Program-made: the position numbers and the translations under genes
Part shown: positions 46,612-58,600 of the stretch, one piece after another
Layout of the letters: every line of letters begins with the position of its first letter
How positions within the stretch are numbered: position 1 is the first letter of the stretch
Notes under the pieces: generated by a model
Told to the model about the DNA's origin: nothing
The model's database searches: none
What the model saw: only the letters and a program-made list of their open reading frames with translations
Origin: Owenia fusiformis
Taxonomy: Eukaryota > Annelida > Polychaeta > Sabellida > Oweniidae
NCBI GenBank assembly: GCA_903813345.2
Contig: CAIIXF020000011.1
Coordinates: forward strand, 24,110,166-24,174,165
Length of the DNA: 64,000 nt
Reading direction: 5' to 3'

Positions 46612-49600
46612 GTGAGTTTTATGATGTGCATTTGCATTACATTTGCCATAAGTTCTGTATAAATGCAGGTAACCTCTGTTAAATGGATCCACAGATGAGC
46701 AATTAGTATGTATAATTGAAAGACCATGGTATGAGGTTCAATACCATAAAAATATTTGGGTACATTTTGTTTTAAGTCTGATATTAGAGACTTTAAGCTT
46801 GCATTTAAAATTTCCAGTTCTACACGCAAACTCTGAAGCTCAAAGGGTATCAGTTAATTTAACTACCAATAAACGCCAGGCACCAACCTTGGGGAAGGTG
46901 TTCTGTCACGGGTGTTCCACTGTGTATATCACAGTGGATGGGGCGTATACAGCAAGAGGTGCTCACTCGGCCGGGCCCGACCTCGCACCCGGCAGGCACT
47001 CATCAATCATTTAAGGGGGGTGTAAACGGACTTTAGAAAGTTTTTCCATCAAATCGGAGCAACTTTAGCGTCTCATACGTTTGTTTAAACAACAAACAGA
47101 AGTAGACTAATTAGTGCTTGTTATGTATGTGCACTATACACATTACTATATTGATTCATGTACTTTCCGTTCACGGTTACATTGTGAAAAACTTTGCAAG
47201 CTTGAACTCTCTAATATGGAGATCTGTGTGATGTTTTTCAGAAAATATATTGTCAGCCCCCATTAATGACTGATATCGTTTTTCAGAATCATATACAGAT
47301 CATATCGTTGATCAGTGGCTTTATTCGTATGATAAATGAATTCGAATTTGTGATTGTTATCATATCATAAGAAACCCCCAATTTTAACTCATTTCTTGTG
47401 ACATCGTTTTATTGCCTTGTATATCATGAGAAAGGAATATCAACACTCATTCGATATCAACATGTTGATAGAAATGACATCCCTCAAAATGACAAGTGGT
47501 GACAATTATCATAGTCTCTAACTAATTTTTGGACTGTGTTTTGCATTCAGTCGGTGGCGTTTGGGGTTAGGCATCTGTAATAAATGGCAGGTGGTGACAT
47601 TTTGCATGTGAATGCCTTGTTGTATTTTTGAGAGTGACTTGAGCATCTGATATTGTTGAGACAACTAGATATTGATGGTGTACTTTGAGGATTTCAGATT
47701 TAACAACAACATACATGCAATTTAAATCCCTTCTGAAATTATCCGTGTTTTTTGAAACAATACCATGCAAATCAAGCAATGTAATAATTTTCTAGCTCAC
47801 GCCATGTTTTTATTCAGTTGATTCATCTCTATGCTAATATTTGATTTACTTCACATGTGCTTTTGAAACATCCCATTGAATTATAATAGATAAGCTATTT
47901 CTGTCCAAATACCAAGGCTTGGTATCTGGTGTCAGGATGTCATGAACATTCTGTACACTTATGTAAATATTTACGTTTATTAATCTTTGTCTGTAGGACA
48001 AGTTCAATAATATTAATGTACACCTACACTCGTACAGACATAATTGATTATGTTTGAGGGGCAAGGAGGGGGAGTCAGATGCCCAGGAATATGATCAAAA
48101 ATGATCAAAATCGTGCCTTAGTGTATATTTTACTACATTTGCACATAACACTTAGATCGCTTAATAAAACTGAAAAGATGGGCGAATTATGGAGAATAAC
48201 ACAAGAAAACGTTTAAGCTAAAAAACGCTTTAGCGCTTAGCTAAAAACCGTTTTAGGACCCTAGTCATAGCCAAGACATCTTAGCGTTAAAACGTTTTAC
48301 GAAGCGAGTGTAAATCCATCGGTTTTAGCTAAGAGCTCTTAGCCTGGTTTTGTGCGATGCGCCGAATGAAAAAATTGAAACTTTCTGTTAAAATGTGTGA
48401 CATGGTCCTTTCTTTTGTCCAAACCATTGTTCCCAATATTGTCCCAAAACTATCGAGAAGAAAAACCATCTTCATCTTTGCCTGGCGTTCATCCATATTC
48501 CTAATATATGTAGCACATGTGCTGCTCTCCTTGGTGTTTTTTTTAACACTGCTCTCTTCAGGACATATATTTGCGAAGACGGTGCAAAAAGTACCTAAGT
48601 AGGAACGGAATAGCCACGTTGACTGAATCGTCCTTCAACCATCCTTCAACCAGTACTGAACTGATGTATTCATATTACATGTATACCTACCTATCTCCAA
48701 GATGTCTTAGGAAAACAGGTGTAAACTCAATCATATTTCGTAAGACGTCTTGCAAATGCAGATGTAAACCCAACATAATTTTTCTAGAATATTTTATCCA
48801 CGTCTTTGAATGCCACGTGTTGTGTAAATTGGGCTAATGTGGAACCTTAAACCCAAACAGTTTGTAATCCATTTCATAAATACTATAGATTTTTTCTAAG
48901 AGCCAATCTGGGATTTCTTTCATCATGCTTTCTCTCAATTCTTCACTGGTTGTTCTATGCCCTTTGAACTCATGAAAGGATTCAGAAAATAGTTCCAGAA
49001 TTTTTTCACTTGTGTAGTAATTATCGGGATATAAAAGTTGTTGTAGTTTTGCATCTTGCGGCATGTAGCCTCTTCTTTTCAATCCATCGAAAGTCCTAAT
49101 GATCAAGTCTTTAATGGTATATCCACATTTTTCAATCGCTAAATCACGTCCTCGCGCAATAATCTGAACCTCTCTTTCAATTATATCCCATAATTTTTCC
49201 TGCTGTGTCATAACGTGTGAAGAAGTATGCTTAACTGAGACATTAATTTTATGTAGGAAATAGTCAATGTCTTCTTCGTATGTGTCCATGTGGCCTATTA
49301 TGTTGAATGGAACTTTACCACATGGATAGCATATTTGGTAAATTGGTTTAAAGTGAATATTAAGCATGTTTGACCTCACTGTTATGTACTGGAGGAACTC
49401 TTTGAATGTTATATCACATGTGCATTCAGGTCTATCAGTTGTGTTTCTAAACCTTACCGATATCAGAGTCCCCATTCCTCTACACCAACTATATGCAGGG
49501 TTTACACTGTAGATTTTATCCCAGTAAGATGAAATTAACCTTGAAATTGGCTCACGGACAAACATTATTTTCTGATAATTATTAATTTTTGCCGCGTGTT

Positions 49601-52600
49601 CTTCAGTGGGGTATTTACTTAACATTTTGATTGCTGCGTTTAAGTGATTACTTTTATTAATGGCAGAGATGTTGTATGGGCTCATATTGGGTTTGTCAAT
49701 GGTAAGAAGAGTCCGTTTAAATGTTGTGCATCCAGTTTTTGGAACAATACAGTAAATATATCCATGGGTATCATTTACTAAGATGTCACGATCCTCAATT
49801 GTTTCTTTCATTTCATTTTTGTATTTTTTACAACTCTCCGCTAAATCATTTGCCCGTTTTTGCATTTCTTTTTCCTTATTGTTGTTATATTCTGCAGTTG
49901 ATGCCCTTGTTTTATTTTTCGTAATCTGTGGTTGACTTTTGGATGATGATTCTCTCGTTTCTTTATTTTTGTTGAAGAATTCATATTTGTCCTGCTTATC
50001 TACAACACAATGTGAGAGCAGTATTCAATGATTATGAAGGATACGGACACATAGAAATAAAGTGTACAGTCTACATCAGCGATTTATTTGTTCATGAGAT
50101 GTATTTTGTTAAAAAAACACATCGAAACGCAATTTTAAGCACATTCATGGAAAATTTTGATAATATATTTTTTAAGATTAAACACCGAAAAGCAATTACT
50201 TACCATATAAGACAAATAAGATAAATAATTACATACCATATAAGGTTAAAAAGAAAAGCAATACATACCATATAAGGCAATTAAGATAAATAATTACATA
50301 CCATGTAAGGTTATAAAGAGAAGCAATACATACCATATAAGGCAATTAAGATAAGCAGCAAAACGCTTGAGAAAATCATTGTAATTCTTTTCCTATTGTG
50401 AAACATTTTGATAGTACATGTACTTGTTAGGCCTTTAGTAAATTGATCAAAATACCTCAGTGTTATATTTTTTAAGCATTGAATATATGTCAGATGCAGA
50501 ATGATGAGAATTAATTGTATTAATTTTTGACATTCATTTTATAAGATACAGGATAAGCCAAAAATGTAACTCATAGCATAGGGTTAATATTTGGCACAAT
50601 TAAACCTTGTTCAATGTTCTTTCGATCTTAACCCTTTCACAACAATGGGCTCTGAGCCCTATTACGTAATACCTTTCAGGACAGGCTCCTTTTGGCACCA
50701 CTATTTTTATTTACATTCATCAATGAAATGACAATATCTCCAGTTCTATTCAGTATTTTACACCAAATTTTAACAAGTAGTTGACACGTGATAATGCTAA
50801 ACTAAAAATTGTATTTTAGTGATAAAATTTAAAGTATAGGTCCCGGGGTATACATCATTTCAGGTTTTTACCTAAAAAACACTCTTACTTATCCATCACC
50901 AGGCCAACATTTTTCTCTTATATTCACGTCGGGAAAGGGTTTATTTGATTGTGCCAAATATGGCTTTATCCAATGCTAAGCGACTGAGTAATCATTCACA
51001 TTTGTTTGGGCTACATTTTTTTGGCACACCCTGTTGCACTGGAAAACTGGAAAACAATTGAGGAACAGGTGAGAACAGAATAATTGCAAGGAAATTATTC
51101 TTACCTGAAAATGGAGAAATTCTAAAATGAGTATTAATTTCCATTTGAATGTACTTACTAGAGTCCATTTCACTGCTTCATTTCGTCAGTAGAACGGCAA
51201 AAATAAGAAATTCATTCATAATGTACATGAATGACATTTGTATATCTTGGATTGCTTCTAGTTTGGCTTATAAAGTGTGTGGCCTCTTATATTTGGATGT
51301 TTCTCTGCCATGTTATTTTCAATAAGATTAACATGGCTGAAATTCTTCAAATTACAAGACGGCACAGGCTTATTGCACAAAAAACTAAAAAATCTGAAAT
51401 ATACAAAATGTCATACATGTACATTATGAATATACTTTTCCATATATTATTGCACAATGGTCTCCCAATTTCTTATTTTTGCCGTTCTACTGACGAAATG
51501 AAGGAGTGAAATGGACTCTAAATGCTTTTTCTGACATGGTGTGTTGATTTATATCAGCTTTCAGTTTTGATAAAAATGATTGCCAAACTAAACAAAAAAA
51601 TGCAAAATCTATGTTTTTTAATGATTTTCTGTTTTCAAATTTACATTTTGACAGTTTAACCATCAATGAAGTCTCCGTAACAAAGTCTCCCATTTGATAA
51701 CAATTCATTATCATGACATTTCTAATGAAAACAAATGCCAAATGAAATATTAAATTTTGAAAATTGAAAATCCTGATCAATTAAAAAAATTGATACCAGC
51801 CATACTGTTTTACATTCTTGGTATGTTAAGTGTTTATGTTTTTTGACAGAACGCCATTCATTGTCATTTTCAAAAAAACATATGGATAAATAAGTAGATT
51901 GTATGTAACCTCACATGTTGATATAAAGTGAAGATCAGACACTTTGAAACATTATCTTATTTCAGATTTTTGCTTCACAGATGACAGAATGACTTTAAAT
52001 AGAAATATGCAAACCATCTTTGTAGTGCAATGTAGTCACTCACTTTGATCTGTATTATTTTACTAAAACAAATTTAACTGATAAAGAAGAAATGTTTTAA
52101 ATCTAAAGTGCTTCTATTAATGTAATATGACATTAAGAATGAATAACATTACAATTTTCTTTAATAATCTCTCATATCATTTCAAACAAACATATCACAA
52201 TTTAATCGTTGCATTTCCATTACTTGGAACCGATTTACGTTCAAATTGCTTTAACAATGTCAAATAACATTTACAGCAAAGTAATAATCATGACGCATGA
52301 CAAATTTTTGCATTGCTGTGCGCGCATCAACTTTTTGTATAATACCATGACGAGTGCAACATTTTACAAGGTGCGCAGAAAATTCACAGATAATTTATTG
52401 AATTGCTTGACGTGAAAACACAAGGTATATACTATATTTGAATAAAGGTTTCAGTAAAAGTCTATTTGTATTAACATTTAATGAAAAACAAAAATCGCAT
52501 AATTCACCTTTTTAAAATCCAAAATCACAAACTTTGAGCGCTTAATTTAGGAATTTACAATGCAAAAAATTGAAATGCCAGACATGAATATATATCAAAT

Positions 52601-55600
52601 GTAAAATGCACAAGTGTCTCCACAGTGTTCTACACAGTGGTGCATTTCTCCACGTATTTATAGCCAAATTCTGGTCCCGCTCCGACACCTCTATACCAAC
52701 GCCAAAGCAAAGTTCATCGCCGCCATGGAACGCTGCAACAACGTCCGACACCGTTCCAACAACCCCATATACGCTGATAAAACGCTAACAACCGCTCCAC
52801 CGACGTTTGTGCAATGTTTAATCGCCGCCCGGGCAACGCTGGCGAAGCAGCGGTGGTCCAGCATTTAAGATTTCTGTGTTGGTCTAGCGGATTCAAGCGT
52901 CCACGAACTTGCGTCTAGCGGTGCCAAACTTTGACTGGGCGTTGGTGGAGCGGTGATAAACTTTGCCAGGGCGTAAAATTGTCCCTTTTCAACGCTCACA
53001 ATATTTTGAGCAGCTCAAAACTTTTGGAGCGTTAGGATGGCCACTCGACAAACATCCGCGTTGGCCGAGCGTTTACAGCGTTGCTTTAACGGATGCCAAC
53101 TTTTGTTAAACGGTGGTGAACGTTTACGAGCGTTGATGATTTTTAGCTCACATGGTGAGCTTTTGCAATCACTCACTTGTCCGTCTGTCTGTCTGTCCGT
53201 CTGTACGTCCGTCCGTCCGTCTGTCCGTCAACAATAGTGGCACGTTTTAAAACCTCTGTCGATAGGATTTCTGTTTTAAGTTATTTCTGTTCAACATCAA
53301 TACAGAAAACCCCCCTATGACTCCTGGTTCAAAAGCTCGCCTATTTTCAAAATGGCCGTCACTTTTGTCTCGTGAAATTCACTTTTAGCCCATTTCCTAG
53401 CTAACCTCTGTCGATAGGATTCCTGTTTTAAGTTATTTCTGTTCAACATCAATACAGAAAATCCCCTATGACTCCTGGTTAAAAAGCTCGCCTATTTTCA
53501 AAATGGCCGTCACTTTTGTCTCGCGAAATTCACTTTTGGCCCATTTTCTAGCTTTACAAATAATTTCAGGTGTCCTACATTGTAAAAATCCATGTCAATG
53601 TAAAGATTAGATATATGAAGTAATTTTGTTACAAAAAATCAGCGAAAAATTGTATCCATTTTTTTATTTTCAGCCATTTTAGTTAACATTGATTTGTCTA
53701 TCTGACTCGCGAAATCCATTTTCTGTCAATAACAGTGGCACGTTTTAAAACCTCTGTCGATAGGATTCCTGTTTTAAGTTATTTCTGTTCAACATGAATT
53801 CAGAAAACTCCCCTATGACTCCTGGTTCAAAAGCTCGCCTATTTTCAAAATGGACGCCATTTTTGTCTCGCGAAATTCACTTTTGACCCATTTCCTAGCT
53901 TTACAAATAATTTAAAGTGTCTTACATTGTAGAAATCCATTGCAAAGTAAAGAGTAGATGTATGAAATAATTTTGTTACGAAAAATCAGCGAAAAATTAT
54001 ATCCATTTATTTATTTTCAGCCATTTTAGTTAACATTGATTTGTCCATCTGTCTCGCAAAATTCACTTTTGGACCATTTACCTTAAACCCTCTGTCGATA
54101 GGATTCCCATTTTAAGTTATTTTTGTTCAACATCAATACAAAAAACTCTCCTATGACTCTTGGTTCAAAAGCTCGGCTATTTTCAAAATGGCCGTCACTT
54201 TTGTCTCGCGAAATTCACTTTTGACCCATTTCGTAGCTTTACAAATAATTTCAGGTGTCCTACATTGTAAAAATCCATGTCAATGTAAAGGGTAGATATA
54301 TGAAATAATTTTGTTACAAAAAATCAGCGAAAAATTGTATCCATTTTTTTATTTTCAGCCATTTTAGTTAACATTGATTTGTCTATCTGACTCGCGAAAT
54401 CCACTTTCTGTGGCACGTTTTAAACTCTCTGTCGATAGGATTCCCATTTTAAGTTAATTTTGTTCAACATCAATACAAAAAAACTCTCCTATGACTCTTT
54501 GTTCAAAAGCTCGCCTATTTTCAAAATGGTTGCCATTCTTGTTTCGTGAAATTCACTTTTTGCCCATTTCCTAGCTTTACAAATAATTTCAGCTGTCCTG
54601 CATTGTAAAAAGCCATGTCACTGTAAAAGGTAGTTGTATGAAATAATTTTGTTACAAAAAATCGGCAAAATATTATATCCGTTTTTTTTATTTTCAGCCA
54701 TTTTAGTTAACATTGACCATTTGCTTAAAACCTCTGTCGATAGGATTCCAGTTTCAAGTTATTTTTGTTCAACATCAATACAAAAAACTCCCCTATGACT
54801 CCTGGTTCAAAAGCTTGCCTGATTTCAAAATGGTCGCCATTTTTGTCTCGCGAAATTCAATTTTGGCCCATTTCCTAGCTTTACAAATGATTTCAGGTGT
54901 CTTGCATTGCAAAAAGCCATGTCACTGTAAAGAGTAGTTGTATGAAATAATTTTGTTACAAATTATTGGCAAAAAATTATATCCGTTTTTTTTTCAGCCA
55001 TTTTAATTGACTGAGAGACAGATGGCTTGAAATAATTTTGTAACAAAAAATCAGCAAAAAATTATATCCGTTTTTTTCTTTTACCATGTGAGCCCAGTAC
55101 CCACGGTACTAATTTTATTTTCAACGTTCAAGGAACGCTCCAGCAACGTTTAGGTGGTGTGACCGGGCCTTTAACTAAATGTGATTAATTAACTACTAAT
55201 TGTATCAGAATTTATTCATAAATGTAATGAGAGTTACAAACACATAAAATAGTGTGATATATTGCATAAACAATGGATGAGTATCGTAGTCACCATGACC
55301 ATTCATATGTTTAACCATTATAAATATTTATTTATTCATTTATTTATTATGAAATATTGTGTGTGTTGTTATACTATTCTCTGTTGTGTTGATATATTGT
55401 TTGCTTTGTATACAATTAACCCATTATGGGTATGGATGTGTATTGTAATAAAGTTAATAAAACTAAATCTGTCATCGTGAGATATCACAGCCTTCTCTTA
55501 GTTTCCTTCTAGAACGATTCTTGTGCATTACAGAGATGGTCTGAGTATCAGAATGTAAATCTGTGAGGTAAATCTTAAGTGTGGCAAAATTCTCATTTAG

Positions 55601-58600
55601 CCAATTCTGCCCAATTTTGGCCTTTTTTGCTAATTTTGGCATTTGCCCTGACTTCTCCAATATGATCAAAACTGATTACTTGTATCTAAATATTATGTAT
55701 TGCATTTATTTTTATATACAAATCCAAATTAAAAATTCATTTTACAAATTAATTAGTAGTATATTAAACTGGTGATAACTTGGTATTATTGCAGCAAAGG
55801 ATGCCACAAAAACAAAGCAGAACGCTGACAAGGGTCCAAAGACCTTCATTACTCTGAGACATGTTGGGAAAGATGTTCTGCGAAGTGACATTGCCAAGAT
55901 CTTAGGGTAAGTTTGAATATTTTTAATGTTAAGGGCGTAGGGTATAGTATTCATGAAATACTGCAGGAAAAAATGTGCCAAGCAAAAGTACTCATTTATC
56001 TGACAAATAATTTCTTAATCATTCAATTTATGATTCAAGAAGAGGCTATAGTTCTGTGACATATTTATGATCATATTGTCCCAGAGAGAGTGTTGGACTG
56101 ATTTGAACTGAATTTCCATAAATCCCAAATTATCCTGTATTTGCTACTTAACCAAAATCAAAATAAATAGTATAACATAATATACTGTATGTATGTAATG
56201 CATGGCTTAAAGTCTTCAGGAATTTCAGGAAAAAATGACCAAAATTTGACTCCATTGAGATCACTACAAATCTGGATTTATTTCTAGGGGGGGGGAGTAG
56301 GGGGTCAAGCAAGGGTTTCAAAATTAAGGTCATATTTATTTAATTCTCTCCTATGCAAATATGTTTTCCTCCAAATTTGAAATAATATGTAATGTGTCTA
56401 CATTACTCTAAAAAGCACTCAATCAAATCTCATTTTTCCAAAATTTCTTGGAGGTAGGACCTGCCAAAACCCATTGCTTGCTTGGCCGTCTTTCGTCATT
56501 CAGTCTTCAGGAAATTTTTAATTTGTTGCCTTAAGCCATGGTAATGTATGTTATAATGAATCAGTGATGATCATTGATAGTGATAATAATGTTATGACTT
56601 TTCAGGAAAGATATTCCAGTCAGTCAGTATGAATTTGAGGAGGCAGAAAATAAAGCAGTTGTACACTTTGATACACACAAAAATGCTGTTAAAGCTTTTA
56701 ACAAACTCAACAAAAAGACAATAAAAGGTAATGTTACTTTCAAGCAGTCATGGATTGGCACTTTGTTATTATAAAGAGAGCAGCATATGATATATTTTTC
56801 ACCTAAATATTTCATCTATAATTGTGAAACATTTAACGTTTTTTTTATTACTAGTAGCTTTATTCATTTATTGATTTGTTTACTTGTATATCAAATTCAA
56901 AATAAAAAATCATTGTTTAAAAATCAGCTTTTTCAAATTCTCAGCTACGTAAAATGGCTTTTAACATAAGAAAAGATGATTTCTTTAAGATTCTTAATAT
57001 AGGTTGTTTCAGTAATCTGTTATTATATTTCAATGCTGAAGAGATTGCATTTCAAGTCATCATACAAATAAATATGCTTCATTGTATCGTTGGATACTCT
57101 GTAATTTAGTTAACACACAGTAATATACTTTGTAATTTAGCTAATGCAGATTGATAAGGATGTGCTTCTGCATTCATGATTTTCAAGTTTTTTAAATATA
57201 AGTTAGTGATTATAGTCTATTATGTTCTTTGTCACTAGAAATGATTGCATCGTAATTCAGACCCCACAAATAATGTACTTTGTTCTTAAAGGTCACTCAG
57301 TAGAAGCAGGCGTGGGACATGGGAAACCTACAGTGGCTGATAAACGATCAAGACTTATCATTAGGAACTTATCTTTCAAGGTAAATTTAATTTTCCATTT
57401 TTTCGTTCAAGGTAGAGCCAACCTTCATTTTTCTTACCTGGTTAAGCCATTTTCCATTTTCTCTTTCAAGGTAAAGCCATTTCTGATTATCTTTCAAGGT
57501 AAAGCCATTTACCATTTTTCTTTCAATGTAAAGCCATTTACCATTTTTCTTTCAATGTAAAACCATTTACATTTTTCTTTCAAGGTAAAACCATTTCCAT
57601 TTCTCTCAAGATAAAGACATTCTCTGTTGTGTAAACACATAAATAGACAATGACTTATAGGAGTTATTTATCAATATTGAATTTATATCAAGCATCCCTT
57701 TATCTGTATGTAAACATTGTTTGAAATACTGTATGGTTTAAAGCATGGTACAAGTGGAAACATAACAATCAATAAACACAGCAATCAATTTCCATGTAAA
57801 TTAAAAATATAGATTCAAACTTTTTATTTAATTAGATTGTGATTTATTTTTGATTGAATTTTTAGTGTAAAGAGGATGACTTGAAAGAAGAATTTACCAA
57901 ACATGGCACTGTGACAGAAGTGAAAATCCCCTCAAGGCCTAACGGGAAACATCCAGGATTTGGGTTTATTCAGTTCCAAGATGTTAAGAAGGCGGCAAAG
58001 GCTATTGAGGCACTGAATACAAAGGCTATCAAAGGTATGGATAAAAATGTCAAAATCTGTTCGACTTAATTTTGTTATACTCATTATTTATCAGATGAAA
58101 CAATTAAAGAAATAAAAATATTTGGAAAAATATTTTAGGGCAAACTTATACATGTGATAATTTAAGAAATGGTCACTGGTTGACAAAGAGTCTTGATTAA
58201 AGTCTCTTTCTGGTTGACAAATGATCTCGAATAGAGTTCCTAGAGTAGTTATTTTTAAAAAGTAGTGAACATGAAATAATATGTTGAATATTGAATTGAA
58301 TGCACCAAATCCCAAAAATCAAACATGTTAATAATTTCAGGGAGACCAGTTGCTGTTGATTGGGCAATACCCAGAGAAAAATATATTGCAGTTCAAGAAA
58401 AACAGAATGAAAAAACAGATGACTCTAATAAAAATGATTCAGATGATAACGACTCTGATAATGAAATGGAATCAGACTCTCCTAGTGACTCAGATAATGA
58501 TAATGATATAAGGACTAAAACTAAAAAATCACATAAGATATCAAATCTTAAAAGAAAACATAAAGACTCCGATTCAAATGAGGATTCAGATACAGAGGTC

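Noticed and set aside
46890-47010. Possible tRNA or SINE promoter
   Set aside because: Hairpins are present, but no A-box/B-box pair at proper spacing could be read.
48357-48837. Hydrophobic 81-residue frame and overlapping frame, possible membrane gene
   Set aside because: No homology recognised, no splice context, and it lies beside repeat-like inverted motifs.
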